DNA of 64,000 nucleotides from Brucellaceae bacterium. GTDB lineage: Bacteria; Pseudomonadota; Alphaproteobacteria; Rhizobiales; Rhizobiaceae. The stretch is taken from contig JACKJV010000003.1 in NCBI GenBank assembly GCA_020637775.1, positions 248,001 to 312,000 on the forward strand, read 5' to 3'. The translations under genes and the position numbers were made by a program. A model generated the notes under the pieces. That model made no database searches. It was not told where the DNA came from and was given only the letters and a program-made list of their open reading frames with translations. Shown here piece after piece: positions 1-9,713 of the stretch; position 1 is the first letter of the stretch, and every line of letters starts with the position of its first letter.

Positions 1-1450
1 GGACGAGGACCATTTCGGCCTCGACAAGGTGAAGGACCGCATCGTCGAATATCTCGCCGTGCAGTCGCGCCAGAACAAGCTGAAAGGCCCGATCCTGTGC
101 CTCGTCGGCCCCCCCGGCGTCGGCAAGACCTCGCTAGCCAAGTCGATTGCCCGCGCGACGGGGCGCGGAATATATCCGCATGGCGCTCGGCGGCGTGCGG
201 GACGGGCTTCAGATTCGCGGCCACCGGGCACTTTCTATATCGGCTCCATGCCCGGCAAGGTCATGCAGTCGATGAAGAAGGCCGGCAAGGCCAATCCGCT
301 TTTCCTGCTCGACGAGATCGACAAGATGGGCATGGATTTCCGTGGCGATCCGTCTTCGGCCCTGCTGGAAGTGCTGGACCCGGAACAGAATTCCCACTTC
401 ATGGACCATTACCTGGAAGTGGAGTACGACCTGTCGCCGGTCATGTTCATCACCACGGCCAATACGCTGAACATTCCGGGCCCGCTGATGGACCGTATGG
501 AGATCATTCGCATCGCCGGTTACACCGAGGATGAGAAGGTGGAGATCGCCAAGCGCCACCTGCTGCCCAAGGCGGTGCGCGACCATGCGCTCCAGCCAAA
601 GGAATTTTCGGTGAGCGATGACGCGATCCGCTCGATCATCCGCACCTACACCCGCGAGGCCGGTGTCCGTAACCTTGAGCGTGAGCTGATGACGCTCGCT
701 CGCAAGGCGGTGACGACCATTCTCAAGGACAAGGTGAAGTCGGTGGAGGTGACCGAGGCCAATATCCACGATTATCTCGGCGTGCCGCGCTTCCGCTTCG
801 GCCAGGCCGAGGGCGAGGATCAGCTTGGCGTCGTGACCGGACTGGCCTGGACCGAGGTCGGTGGCGAATTGCTCACCATCGAAGGTGTCATGATGCCCGG
901 AAAGGGCAAGATGACGGTCACCGGCAACCTGCGCGATGTGATGAAGGAATCGATTTCGGCGGCGGCCTCCTATGTCCGCTCGCGCGCCATCGATTTCGGC
1001 ATCGAGCCGCCGCTCTTCGACAAGCGCGACATTCACGTCCACGTGCCGGAAGGCGCGACGCCGAAGGACGGCCCGTCGGCAGGCATTGCCATGATGACGG
1101 CCATCGTCTCCGTGCTGACTGGCATTCCGGTGCGCAAGGACGTCGCCATGACGGGCGAGATCACGCTGCGCGGGCGCGTCCTGCCGATCGGCGGATTGAA
1201 GGAAAAGCTTCTGGCAGCCCATCGCGGCGGCATCAAGAAGGTGCTGATCCCCGAAGACAATGCCAAGGATCTTCCCGACATCCCCGACAATGTGAAAGAG
1301 GGTCTGGAGATCGTGCCGGTCAGCCGTGCCGGCGAAGTGCTGGAACATGCGCTGGTGCGCATGCCCGAGGCCATCGAATGGGTCGAGCCGGTGGATGCGC
1401 CGCCCTCCAAGCCCGAGGAACCGGGCGAGGCGGTCGGCGTGGCCCACTGA
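1..1450 (+). CDS. lon: ATP-dependent protease Lon, C-terminal part (5' truncated by window edge)
   Basis: Lon degrades misfolded and regulatory proteins in the cytoplasm as a homohexamer. The reading frame is open from base 2, so the gene begins to the left of the window and only about 483 of the usual roughly 800 residues are present: the AAA+ module and the protease domain. Visible motifs are Walker A GPPGVGKT (107-130), Walker B FLLDEIDK near 302-325, the catalytic Ser in PKDGPSAG (codon 1076-1078) and the catalytic Lys 43 residues later in GGLKEK (codon 1205-1207), the spacing known for the Lon Ser-Lys dyad. Between about 168 and 240 the expected conserved segment ([12 protein letters not shown] and following) lies in another frame, and the frame returns before YIGSMPGK. 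This is either a sequence error or a scrambled segment. hupB follows, as is common in this group. Confidence 0.95.
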   Translation, partial: DEDHFGLDKVKDRIVEYLAVQSRQNKLKGPILCLVGPPGVGKTSLAKSIARATGRGIYPHGARRRAGRASDSRPPGTFYIGSMPGKVMQSMKKAGKANPLFLLDEIDKMGMDFRGDPSSALLEVLDPEQNSHFMDHYLEVEYDLSPVMFITTANTLNIPGPLMDRMEIIRIAGYTEDEKVEIAKRHLLPKAVRDHALQPKEFSVSDDAIRSIIRTYTREAGVRNLERELMTLARKAVTTILKDKVKSVEVTEANIHDYLGVPRFRFGQAEGEDQLGVVTGLAWTEVGGELLTIEGVMMPGKGKMTVTGNLRDVMKESISAAASYVRSRAIDFGIEPPLFDKRDIHVHVPEGATPKDGPSAGIAMMTAIVSVLTGIPVRKDVAMTGEITLRGRVLPIGGLKEKLLAAHRGGIKKVLIPEDNAKDLPDIPDNVKEGLEIVPVSRAGEVLEHALVRMPEAIEWVEPVDAPPSKPEEPGEAVGVAH

Positions 1451-1473
1451 CGGCCGGATAACCGTAAATGTTG

Positions 1474-1500
1474 AAAAGCCGGGTTTTGAACCCGGCTTTT
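1474..1500 (+). terminator. Rho-independent terminator after lon
   Basis: AAAGCCGGGTT and AACCCGGCTTT form a strong inverted repeat around a very short loop, with flanking A and T runs, 23 bases after the lon stop codon. The arrangement could terminate on both strands. Confidence 0.8.
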
Positions 1501-1644
1501 CCTTTGAAAACCCCAGAAAACCGGGGATTTGCGGCACTGCTTATACGTTTTCGGCTTGTTTGCCCGCCACATCTGCCTAAGGTCCTGCGCAGCCGGTTGA
1601 GTCGTATTCCCGGTAGAGGACCACTAACGACAAAGGGACTTTCA

Positions 1645-1917
1645 ATGAACAAGAACGAACTTGTTGCCGCGGTTGCGGAAAAAGCGGGTCTGTCCAAGGC
1701 TGACGCGCAGTCGGCAACCGATGCGGTTTTCGATGCCATCACCGAAGAAATGGCGAAGGGCGGCGATGTCCGTCTGGTCGGCTTCGGCAATTTCTCCGTT
1801 TCCCGTCGCGAGGCGACCACCGGCCGCAACCCGCAGACCGGCAAGGCCGTCGAGATTCCGGCCCGCAACGTGCCGAAGTTCTCCGCCGGCAAGGGCCTGA
1901 AGGACGCTGTCAACTGA
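1645..1917 (+). CDS. hupB: DNA-binding protein HU
   Basis: A 90-residue nucleoid protein of the HU/IHF family that bends and compacts DNA as a dimer. The start MNKNELVAAVAEKAG and the arm region GRNPQTGKAVEIPA are diagnostic, and the length is exactly that of HU. The reading frame is open further upstream (to 1468), but the ATG at 1645 matches the family N-terminus and has an AAAGGG ribosome-binding site 7-8 bases before it. The gene is monocistronic, bracketed by terminators at 1474-1500 and 1944-1975. The 144 bases between the lon terminator and this start presumably hold its promoter. Confidence 0.97.
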   Translation: MNKNELVAAVAEKAGLSKADAQSATDAVFDAITEEMAKGGDVRLVGFGNFSVSRREATTGRNPQTGKAVEIPARNVPKFSAGKGLKDAVN

Positions 1918-1943
1918 TTTGCCGTTGACGACTGGTTTCCTTG

Positions 1944-1975
1944 AAAACCCGGCTCCTCGCGGCGCCGGGTTTTTT
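1944..1975 (+). terminator. Rho-independent terminator after hupB
   Basis: AAACCCGGC pairs with GCCGGGTTT across a loop of about 10 bases and is followed by a T run ending near 1975. It lies 27 bases downstream of the hupB stop. Confidence 0.85.
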
Positions 1976-2057
1976 CATGGATCGGCAAGAGCTGCCATTG
2001 CATGGGCTGCCGGATTTGGCTCCAATGGCGGAGGATGACGAGCGGAAGGTGGTAGAG

Positions 2058-3770
2058 ATGGCAGAAGGTGATCTGGCCAGGCGTATCCGGCAGGGGCAGG
2101 GCGCCGAGAAAGCGGACCTGGTTCTCAAGGGCGGGCGCCTGTTCGACCTTGTCTCCGGTGCGCTTCTGGAGGGAGACATCGCCATTTGCGGCGATACCAT
2201 CGTGGGCACCTGTGCGGCCTTTGCCGGTGAGCGCGAGATCGACATTTCCGGCCGCATTGTCGTGCCGGGCTTCATCGATACCCATCTCCATGTCGAAAGT
2301 TCGCTGGTCACGCCATTCGAGTTCGACCGCTGCGTGCTGCCGCGCGGTGTAACCACGGCCATCTGCGATCCGCACGAGATTGCCAATGTCGCCGGCATCG
2401 AGGGCATCCGCTTTTTCCTCGACTGCGCCACGCGCGTGGCCATGGACCTGCGTGTGCAACTGTCGAGCTGTGTTCCGTCCACCGACATGGAGACCGCCGG
2501 CGCGCGGCTCGAGGCCGCGGATCTGGTGCCCTTCATGGACCATCCCAAGGTCATCGGCCTGGCGGAATTCATGAACTATCCGGGCGTGCTCGCCTGCGAT
2601 CCGTCCTGCATGGCCAAGCTGGAGGCTTTCGACGGCCGCCACAAGGACGGCCACGCCCCCCTGCTGCGCGGGATGGCGCTCAACGGTTACCTTGCCGCCG
2701 GTATCCGCACTGATCATGAGACCACGGCAGCGGCGGAGGCGCTGGAAAAGCTGTCAAAGGGCATGCACATCCTCATCCGCGAAGGCTCGGTCTCGAAGGA
2801 TCTCGACGCGCTCATGCCAATCATCACCGAGCGCAACTCGCCCTTCATCGCGCTGTGCACCGACGACCGCAATCCGCTCGACATCGCCGAACACGGGCAT
2901 CTGGACTACATGATCCGCCACGCCATCGCCTGTGGCGCGCCACCGCTGGCGGTCTATCGCGCGGCCTCGATTTCCGCCGCCCGTGCCTTCCGCCTGCATG
3001 ATCGCGGTCTGGTCGCACCGGGCTGGCGGGCCGATCTGGTGGTGCTGGACAGCCTGGAAGGCTGCAACGCGCAGATGGTCCTCTCGGCGGGCCGCCTCGT
3101 CAATGATGCCCTGTTTGCCGCGCGCGGCCATGTCGAACCGGTCGCCCGCGCATCGGTCAAGGCGCGGCACATCGGCGCCGATGACCTGGTCCATCGCGCC
3201 AATGCGGCCGAAACCCATGTCATCGGCATCGAACCGGGCAAGATCATCACCCAGCACCTGCATGAGGAAATCGTGCCTGAAGCAGGTGTGAAGCGCGCCG
3301 ACCCGGCACGCGATCTCGCCAAGATCGCCGTGATCGAACGGCACGGCCGCAACGGCAACCGGGCAACCGGTTTCGTGCGCGGCTTCGGCCTGAAACACGG
3401 CGCCATCGGCTCCACGGTCTGTCACGATCATCACAATATCGCGGTGGTGGGAACGAATGACGAGGACATGGCCCTGGCGGCCAACCGGCTGGGCGAAATC
3501 GAGGGTGGTTTCGTCGTGACCCGCGCGGGCGCGGTTGTGGCCGAAGTGGCGCTACCGGTGGCAGGCCTGATGAGCCTCGAACCCTTTGAAACGGTCCGCG
3601 ACCAGCTTGTCGTCCTGCGCGAAGCCGCCCGCGATCTGGGCGTGACGCTGGAAGAGCCTTTCCTGCAATTGGCCTTCCTCGCCCTGCCGGTGATCCCGCA
3701 TCTCAAGATCACCGACCGGGGCATGGTCGATGTGGACCGATTCGAGCTGATTGCATCGCCCGGTTTATAG
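2058..3770 (+). CDS. ade: Adenine deaminase
   Basis: Converts adenine to hypoxanthine and ammonia in purine salvage; a cytoplasmic metalloenzyme of the amidohydrolase superfamily. The 570-residue length fits the Ade family. Visible are the N-terminal beta-sandwich with [17 protein letters not shown], the metal-binding strand [13 protein letters not shown], and the family hallmark [11 protein letters not shown] shortly after it. The C-terminal part carries [12 protein letters not shown], typical of the adenine deaminase C-terminal domain. The ATG at 2058 follows GGAAGGTGG by about 6 bases. In-frame ATGs upstream (for example 2025) would overrun toward the hupB terminator and lack a good site. 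A GNAT gene follows 27 bases later and may be cotranscribed. Confidence 0.93.
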   Translation: MAEGDLARRIRQGQGAEKADLVLKGGRLFDLVSGALLEGDIAICGDTIVGTCAAFAGEREIDISGRIVVPGFIDTHLHVESSLVTPFEFDRCVLPRGVTTAICDPHEIANVAGIEGIRFFLDCATRVAMDLRVQLSSCVPSTDMETAGARLEAADLVPFMDHPKVIGLAEFMNYPGVLACDPSCMAKLEAFDGRHKDGHAPLLRGMALNGYLAAGIRTDHETTAAAEALEKLSKGMHILIREGSVSKDLDALMPIITERNSPFIALCTDDRNPLDIAEHGHLDYMIRHAIACGAPPLAVYRAASISAARAFRLHDRGLVAPGWRADLVVLDSLEGCNAQMVLSAGRLVNDALFAARGHVEPVARASVKARHIGADDLVHRANAAETHVIGIEPGKIITQHLHEEIVPEAGVKRADPARDLAKIAVIERHGRNGNRATGFVRGFGLKHGAIGSTVCHDHHNIAVVGTNDEDMALAANRLGEIEGGFVVTRAGAVVAEVALPVAGLMSLEPFETVRDQLVVLREAARDLGVTLEEPFLQLAFLALPVIPHLKITDRGMVDVDRFELIASPGL

Positions 3771-3797
3771 CAACACGCCCGGCTCAGGGAGACGGAC

Positions 3798-4337
3798 ATG
3801 GAATTCCTGAATGGTACCGAAGGGCGGCAGCAGGCGATCATCGACCTGTTTGCGGCCACCTTCACCGCCTCCGAGGGCCGGGAAGAAGGCGCATTGATCG
3901 GCGAACTGGTCCGCAACCTTCTTGAAACCACGCCAGACGATGACATCCACGTCTTCACGGCCAGCGAAAATGGTGCATTGGCAGGCGCGGCCATCTTTAC
4001 CCGCCTGACCTATCCACAGGACGCTCGCACCGTCTTCATCCTGTCGCCCATGGCCGTGGCGACGGCCCGGCAGGGGGAGGGAATTGGCCAGGCGCTCATT
4101 GGCCATGCGCTGTCGGCCTTGCGTGAGAGGGGCGTCGATGTCGCCATGACCTATGGCGATCCCGCCTTCTACGGCAAGGTCGGTTTCGAGCCGGTGAGCG
4201 AAGACCGGGCCCGGGCACCCCTGCCGCTCAGCCAGCCCATCGGCTGGATCGGCCAGTCCCTGAGCGGCGGCCCGCTCACTCCGCTGAAAGGCCCTGGCAC
4301 CTGCGTCGCCGCGTTGAACGATCCGGCCCTCTGGTAG
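3798..4337 (+). CDS. GNAT family N-acetyltransferase
   Basis: A 179-residue single-domain GCN5-related acetyltransferase that should transfer acetyl from acetyl-CoA to an unknown amine. The acetyl-CoA pyrophosphate-binding segment is visible as ATARQGEGIGQALIGHAL (about residues 78-95), preceded by the beta-4 strand FILSPMAV. The later stretch GDPAFYGKVGFEPV is typical of the YhbS-like subgroup. A GGGAG ribosome-binding site precedes the ATG. It lies 27 bases after ade and probably shares its transcript. The substrate cannot be told from sequence. Confidence 0.85.
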   Translation: MEFLNGTEGRQQAIIDLFAATFTASEGREEGALIGELVRNLLETTPDDDIHVFTASENGALAGAAIFTRLTYPQDARTVFILSPMAVATARQGEGIGQALIGHALSALRERGVDVAMTYGDPAFYGKVGFEPVSEDRARAPLPLSQPIGWIGQSLSGGPLTPLKGPGTCVAALNDPALW

Positions 4338-4347
4338 GCGTAGACAA

Positions 4348-4368
4348 GAGAAGACGGGCCCGCTTCTC
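4348..4368. terminator. GC-rich inverted repeat between convergent genes
   Basis: GAGAAG and CTTCTC flank a CGGG/CCCG core just after the GNAT stop, in the gap between convergent genes. It can fold into a strong hairpin, but no T run follows on either strand, so its role as a terminator is only probable. Confidence 0.4.
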
Positions 4369-4446
4369 ATCGCAAGACTGCGGTTTCGGTCCCGGGCAAA
4401 TCCGGATGCGAACCCGGTGCCCCGGCAGCATCAGGCGACTGAGCGC

Positions 4447-5205
4447 TCAGGACGGACAGGTGAAGTTGAAACCATAGAGCGCCTCACCGCCGCGCTCCTC
4501 ATGGCGCATGAACGACACGGACACGCGACCGAGGTCATCCTCGATCATGAGCGACTGGCCCGTTCCCATGCCAGATTTGATGACATTTTCACCGGTAGGC
4601 GAAGTCAGGCCGACCCTCGGATTTCTCGTTCTGGGATCTCCCGAATGCCCGATCGCCAGCGTGTAGCGCTGCTTGCAGATCGTGGCGCCGTCATTCATCT
4701 TCAGCGTGACATCGGAATTGGGCGACATGCCCGAAACGTCGATATCGTGCGCTTTCTGCCGGGCGGCCACAAGGAACAGGTCTCGGCGCAGGCTGGCCAC
4801 GTCCGACAGGTCGGGCCTGATGCCGTTTATGCCTTCCAGCAACTCGTTCATCTTGGCCTGAAGAACACCCGCATCCTTCATGTCGCCGGCCTGGATGGAC
4901 TGAATGAGGCCCGTGATCTCGTTCACCCTGGCTTCGATGCCAGCACTTTTTGCAAGCAGGTTGTCGCTGAGGATTTCGGTTTCGCTTTTCAGCATGTCCG
5001 GCTTGTAGGCGTCATAAACCAGCGACACGATCTGGTCGGCAAGAAATATCGCGACAAATGCCACCGAACCGATCAGCAGCGAAAGAACCGGCGCCTTCTT
5101 CAGGTCGTCATAAGCGTTCCTGATGTGATTGAGACGCTCGTTGACGAGGGCGTAGAAACCGCCCTTTCTTCCAGCGTTTTTTTCGATGGCCGGCGTCTCG
5201 TTCAT
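4447..5205 (-). CDS. Hypothetical single-pass membrane protein
   Basis: Family not recognised. The 252-residue product has a charged cytoplasmic head (residues 1-38), one hydrophobic segment (about 40-62, VLSLLIGSVAFVAIFLADQI) and a long extracytoplasmic part. Residues about 75-145 are heptad-like and rich in Leu, Ile, Asp and Glu, suggesting a coiled coil. A C-terminal domain with two Cys (TICKQRY and FNFTCPS, the last ending the protein) could form a disulfide. The start MNETPAIEKN at 5205 was chosen because the upstream extension of the open frame to 5427 is Arg- and Pro-rich and unlike a protein N-terminus. No clear ribosome-binding site is visible. It stands alone, convergent with the GNAT gene. 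Confidence 0.6.
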   Translation of the reverse strand: MNETPAIEKNAGRKGGFYALVNERLNHIRNAYDDLKKAPVLSLLIGSVAFVAIFLADQIVSLVYDAYKPDMLKSETEILSDNLLAKSAGIEARVNEITGLIQSIQAGDMKDAGVLQAKMNELLEGINGIRPDLSDVASLRRDLFLVAARQKAHDIDVSGMSPNSDVTLKMNDGATICKQRYTLAIGHSGDPRTRNPRVGLTSPTGENVIKSGMGTGQSLMIEDDLGRVSVSFMRHEERGGEALYGFNFTCPS

Positions 5206-5798
5206 CGCTTTGTTGTCCCGTATTTCAGCTATCCGGTTTCGCGCAGATGCCGATCTGTCGGGAAGTCCGTTCGCTTTGCAAATCAGTGACCGGATATTCT
5301 GGACGCTTTCCTGAAGCCTGACCCGCGGATCATGCGGATGGCGATTGACCATTGGCTTGACGATGGCAGGGCGTGGACGCCCTTGCCGATGATCCGGGTT
5401 TCCGGCAACGCCACTTTCACGGTCCATCGCAACAGGGAACAGGTCCGCGTGCCACCGAAAAACACGAACGAAGCGTCAGGGCCGCGGGCCGCATCCTTTG
5501 CAAGTGTGGCTGATGCCAGCCGAACGTAACTGCCATGATCGGCAGGAGCCCGGCGATACCCTGCATCGAGTGCCCCCAGGAAGGAGCGTTCTTGGGAAAA
5601 TGGGCGTAATCATCGCATCATCCTGTCATTGGGCCTGCTGGCTCTATGGACTGCAGGACGGCCAGGCACAATGAGGCCGGCGGTATTGCGCCTGCGGGCC
5701 GGATTGCCGCGCTCTCTGCCGAGAACGCGGCATCCGGCCCGGCACCCTGCCTGTCCCGAACCCGGGAGCGCCCGGTAGGCACCGCGCGCCATTCGCAA
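5206..5798. other. 593-base gap with no convincing gene
   Basis: Short open frames exist on both strands (for example 5332-5529 plus and 5283-5465 minus), but none has a plausible start site or recognisable composition. Part of the stretch next to 5799 lies in the shifted tail of the frameshifted secreted-protein gene. The 5206-5300 part presumably carries the promoter of the membrane protein gene. Confidence 0.5.
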
Positions 5799-7257
5799 TC
5801 ACCCGCCGGTTCCCACAATCCCCGTGACAGCGGCATTCACGCCGCTGGTGATCGTGCCGGTGTTCACCGCCCCCAGAGCGGTCGTGTTGATGTTGCCGAC
5901 CGATCCGTTGACGGCGATCAGGGCGTTGTCGACGTTCCCCATGATGACAGAGGTATTGTGCGCGACGTTCAGCATCATAGTGCCGGTGTCCGCCGACCAC
6001 GGTCAGCGTCGACCGGACGGCGCTGGTTGTCGCTGTCGCCGCATCATCGACCGCCGAGTTCACGCCGACCGTGATGTCGCCGGTGTTGACCGCGCCGAGC
6101 GCGGTCGTGGCGATGTTGCCGAAATCGAGTGTCGGCAGGGTGTATTCCAGCGCGTTGGCGCCGGCCATGGCCGTCTGCGTGATCTCGTTCACGCCCGTGA
6201 CGATGTTGGTGATCGAGCCGTCGATCAGCGTGGAGACGTCGCGCTGCCACCAGTCCTCGTACAGTGAGTTCAACTGCCTGGTAAAGTCGGTGGTGACGAT
6301 CTCTTCCCAGCCGTAGTCCAGATAGACCGTGTCCTCGGGGGCGGTGTCGGAGAAGACGAAAGCCGGGTTGCCCTCACCGTCGAGGGTCAGTTTCAGCGTG
6401 GTGAACTCGGGGATCGGAATCCGGCCAGAGGGCGTCTTCCATGTGCCAAAATAGTCTGTTGTATAGTCCCACGGCGTCGTCGCCTCCGCGCCGCCAACGG
6501 AGTCGAACCTGTACTCCTGGCCGTCGATGGTCACAGCAATAGCGATCTCAGAGACAGTTCTAATAAACCCAGTTGGCCCATCGTCATACAACTCGATGCT
6601 TCCATCCGGATTCAGCCGAAAGTAGAATGGGTACCCAACCGATCCGTCGTATGGAGCAGTGAAATACGTGCCCAAGTCCCGTGCCGTGAATGTATACTCG
6701 GTCGTTGTGCCTTCAAAATAAGCGCTCGTAAGGAATGTGGGTACTCGGTTACCGACGGGATCGTAGAGCTCCCACACCCGGATTGTCCCGATTGGCACGT
6801 CAAGGATGTTGACTGTAGTCCCGTCCGCCAGCGTGATCTCGCCGTCGCCCTGAAGGTTCTCGAACAGCGAGAAGTCGATGGGCGCGGACATCGGCGTGAC
6901 CACATCCTCCTGATAGTCCTCATAGGCGATTTCGGTCCGGTCGGTGGAATACCACTGCCGGTCCAGCACGCTTTCGGCGATGTTCGCATAGATCCCGTTC
7001 ACCGGGGCCATCGCGCCCGGAGAGGACAGGTTTATCTGCTCGACCGCATGGAGAACCCGCTCCAGAACCGATGTGCCGCCTTGCAAGGGCGTCACCGTCC
7101 CGATCCCGTCATAGACCGTGGACTGGTCGTTGATCGTGAAGTTCGGATCGGTGGTATAGGACTGCGCGAGCGCGAGTGACGGGATCAAGGCAAAGGCAAG
7201 CGCTAGGGGGGAGCGGCATGACGGGATGCGCGGTGTTTTTACGGGGTCGGTCGGCAT
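5799..7257 (-). CDS. Secreted repeat protein of unknown family, frameshifted near its 3' end
   Basis: An exported protein of unknown function. The start MPTDPVKTPRIPS leads into a clear signal peptide ending ALALAFALIPSLALA before QSYTT. About 390 residues follow that are rich in Tyr, Thr, Asp and Gly (beta-rich). The frame as given runs on to 5644, but after about residue 421 it becomes Arg- and His-rich nonsense. Removing one base near 5991 restores a sensible tail (MMLNVAHNTS onward) that ends GIVGTGG at the stop 5799-5801. That tail repeats an earlier segment: NIATTALGAVNTGDIT versus NINTTALGAVNTGTIT. The gene is thus either a recent pseudogene or carries a sequence error. Bases about 6500-6800 are less GC-rich than the neighbours, hinting at mosaic origin. 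It is divergent from the two-component operon at 7646. Confidence 0.6.
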
Positions 7258-7460
7258 GTCAACGCACATAAAGAGTAAACATCGGAGAAAATGGATCTGC
7301 CAGGGAAGCTGCAATCGGAACCAGTTCGCGGCGGCGCATTCGTCAACTCCATTCGTTTCGCAATCCATGCGTCGCCGCATGCCGCGAGTCAATGGTTATG
7401 AATATTTTTCAATTTAATTTCAGTGACTTAGTGGAAAAAATGCAACCCGCGGGCGCATTT

Positions 7461-7490
7461 CTCAAGAACCCTCAAGAAACCTCAACAAGC
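7461..7490 (+). promoter_or_regulatory. Three tandem 10-base direct repeats, possible response-regulator operator
   Basis: CTCAAGAACC, CTCAAGAAAC and CTCAACAAGC follow one another exactly, in the 388-base divergent gap between the secreted protein gene and the histidine kinase gene. Direct repeats with a 10-11 base period are the usual binding pattern of OmpR/PhoB-type regulators, and such a regulator is encoded at 9000-9695. The function is inferred. Confidence 0.5.
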
Positions 7491-7645
7491 CTCGCTCCGG
7501 CTCGCGTTTCTTTGCCCGGTCTCGCATGGCTGGCCGAACCGGTCGGCGCCGGATCGCAAGGCGAGGGTCGCCTATTCGCACATTCGTCGCGGTGCCCCTA
7601 GCTGTCTTCCGTTCAAAATTTTCAGCGGGCGGGCGGAAGGCGCGA

Positions 7646-9007
7646 ATGCAGGTAATCTACGATCAGGTCGCCATCTATCTGAGCATGACGTTTCTGGTTC
7701 CCGGCGCTGTGTTCGCCGTTCTTGGCCGCACGATACCCGGCAAGCCCGCGCTGGATATCTGGGCATTGGCCTTTCTCAGCCTGTTCGCCTCCACGGTGCT
7801 GACCGCGATACGAGGGTCCGATCCGTCCGCCCTGATGCTGATCCTTCCGAATCTTCTGGTGGGGCTGGGCTATGTCGGCGGAATTGCCGGCCTGCGCTCC
7901 ATCAAGGGGTTGCGGGTCGTGACGCCGGCCATGACCGCCTTGCTGGCCGTCTATCTTCTCCTTCTCACATTCACCGTGGCGTCGGGCGGGTCATGGTCGA
8001 CCAGGGTTGCGGTCATCAGTTCGGGCATTGCCGGATTTTCGTTTCTGCTTGCCTGTGCAGCGCTCAGGCGGTTTGGCGGCGCCAGCCGCATGAGCGACCT
8101 GATCATCGTCACGGCCATGGCGATCAACGCCCTCATCGCCGGCCTGCGCGCAGCTGTCGCCGTTGCCCCGGCCCTGGTGCCGGCCTTGCCGGGACCGCTG
8201 GTCGAATCGCTGTTCTTCTTCTGGTCGATTGCCGCAGCCGTCAGTCTCGGCATCGCCTTCTATCTCCAGTTCCATGCCGTTGCCGACACCGAGACCCGGC
8301 AGAGGGTGCGGGAAATGGCGCGGCTGCAGGAAAGCCTTGAGCGCAGCCTCTCCGAACAGGCCGGCATGAAGCAGATCCTGATTCACGAGCTGCGCCGCCC
8401 GATCAACCTGATTGCCTCCACGCTGGATGTGATGGACACGGGTGACGAGCGCAGGATGGGCGCGGCACAGATCCTGCGCCTCAAGCGCCTCACCCATGGT
8501 GCAGGCGCCGTTCTGGATGAAATCGCCGACCTGGTGGAGTTGAGCGACCTGATCGACTATCCCGACCGGCGGCGTCTCCCGATCGGCACGCTGGCCGAGG
8601 ATATCGGGCTGAAATGGTCGGTCCCGGTCTCCTGCACTGCCGGCCTGGCCGGCCGGATGGCGTCGATCGATCCGCTGTTGTTCGACGCCGCCGTTGGCAA
8701 TCTCATAGCCAATGCCCAGCATCACGGCACCGCTTGCTGCGTCGGGTTCTCCAGCGAAAACGGCCATCTTCTGGTCGATGTGACGGATGACGGACCGGGC
8801 ATCCCGGCGGAGCAGTGGTCACGCGTCTGGGAGAAGTTCACGCAGGTCGGCGACGTGTCGTCGTCGCCATCGGGCCGCGTGGGCGTCGGCCTCTATCTGG
8901 CGCGGGGCATTGCCCGTGCCCATGGCGGCGAGGCCATGGTGGTTTCCCGTGTGCCGAGCGTGATTCGTCTCACCTTCAGCCTGGAAGCGGCCGGCCGCCA
9001 TGGATGA
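7646..9007 (+). CDS. Membrane sensor histidine kinase
   Basis: Sensor of a two-component system in the inner membrane. The 453-residue protein begins with six or seven hydrophobic segments (about residues 5-205) and no large periplasmic domain, so it may sense a membrane or intramembrane signal. A short coiled coil (ETRQRVREMARLQESLERSL) leads to the H-box with the phospho-accepting His247 in LIHELRRP. The ATPase domain shows the N-box NLIANAQHHG, the G1 box DVTDDGPGIP, the F-box WEKFTQ and the G2 box GVGLYLARGIARAHGG. The ATG at 7646 has GGAAGG 5 bases upstream, and the open frame before it is Arg-rich and unlikely to be translated. The 3' end overlaps the response regulator gene by 8 bases, so the two are translationally coupled. 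The tandem repeats at 7461-7490 may mediate autoregulation. Confidence 0.88.
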   Translation: MQVIYDQVAIYLSMTFLVPGAVFAVLGRTIPGKPALDIWALAFLSLFASTVLTAIRGSDPSALMLILPNLLVGLGYVGGIAGLRSIKGLRVVTPAMTALLAVYLLLLTFTVASGGSWSTRVAVISSGIAGFSFLLACAALRRFGGASRMSDLIIVTAMAINALIAGLRAAVAVAPALVPALPGPLVESLFFFWSIAAAVSLGIAFYLQFHAVADTETRQRVREMARLQESLERSLSEQAGMKQILIHELRRPINLIASTLDVMDTGDERRMGAAQILRLKRLTHGAGAVLDEIADLVELSDLIDYPDRRRLPIGTLAEDIGLKWSVPVSCTAGLAGRMASIDPLLFDAAVGNLIANAQHHGTACCVGFSSENGHLLVDVTDDGPGIPAEQWSRVWEKFTQVGDVSSSPSGRVGVGLYLARGIARAHGGEAMVVSRVPSVIRLTFSLEAAGRHG

Positions 9008-9695
9008 GCGCGGAACCATTCTGCTCATCGATGACGATGCAGCCTTTTGCGAGAACGTCGCCCGGTTTTTCGCCGATCGCGGACAAGCCTGCCAAGGCCT
9101 GTCAAATCCGCAACTGATCCTGGCACAGGATCTCTCCAGGGTCGCGCTGGTTCTCCTCGACATCGACATGCCCGGCCTTGACGGCCTGACCCTGTTGCCG
9201 CTTCTCAAGGCGCGCCAGGATATCCCGGTCATCATGGTATCCGGCATCAGCGATCTTGACGCGAGGCTTGCCGCACTCAAGGCGGGCGCGGACTTCTTCT
9301 TCACCAAGCCGGTGGCGCTGGACGAACTGTTTCTGGTTTGCGTGCGCCGGTTGATGCAGAAGCCACCGGCGTTGCAAATGGCCCCGGCGCCCTGGTCGCT
9401 GCATGTGCGAACACGGCAATTGACCAGTCCCCAGGGAACCAGCATCGGGCTGACCATGACCGAGTGCCGCCTGCTCGAAAGCCTGTTCGCCAGCGCTCCG
9501 GCGGAAATCGGCCGGCTCGCACTGATCGAGATCATGACGGGCGAAAGGACAGAGGATTCCCGTAGCCTGCGGTCGCTGGAAGTCATCCTGTCGCGCCTGC
9601 GGACGCGATTCCGTCATGGCGGGGAAACACTGCCCATCAAGGCGGAGCGCAATGTCGGATACGTATTTCTGGGGACCGCGCGTATTCTTGATTGA
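9000..9695 (+). CDS. OmpR/PhoB-family response regulator
   Basis: Cognate DNA-binding partner of the kinase just upstream. The receiver domain (residues 1-120) has the acidic pair Asp11-Asp12, the phospho-acceptor Asp54 in LLDIDMPGLDG and the conserved Lys103 in FTKPVALDEL. The C-terminal half (about 130-228) is a winged helix of the Trans_reg_C type: LTMTECRLLESLF, then the recognition-helix region LEVILSRLRTRF and the wing RNVGYVFLG. The 231-residue length is normal. The start overlaps the kinase end. Targets are unknown; the direct repeats at 7461-7490 are the first place to look. Confidence 0.9.
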   Translation: MDERGTILLIDDDAAFCENVARFFADRGQACQGLSNPQLILAQDLSRVALVLLDIDMPGLDGLTLLPLLKARQDIPVIMVSGISDLDARLAALKAGADFFFTKPVALDELFLVCVRRLMQKPPALQMAPAPWSLHVRTRQLTSPQGTSIGLTMTECRLLESLFASAPAEIGRLALIEIMTGERTEDSRSLRSLEVILSRLRTRFRHGGETLPIKAERNVGYVFLGTARILD

Positions 9696-9713
9696 GCCAC
9701 CGCCGGCGGTGGC
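9696..9713. repeat. Perfect 18-base palindrome after the response regulator
   Basis: GCCACCGCCGGCGGTGGC is a perfect inverted repeat without a loop, starting at the base after the stop codon. No T run follows, so it is either a loopless transcript-end structure or a dimer-binding site. Confidence 0.5.

Noticed and set aside
209..1537. 442-codon open frame antisense to lon
   Set aside because: It mirrors the conserved lon codons, has no ribosome-binding site and is His/Asp-rich in the way typical of GC-rich antisense shadows.
7461..7490. Possible CRISPR array
   Set aside because: Units are 10 bases with no spacers; no cas genes are in the window.
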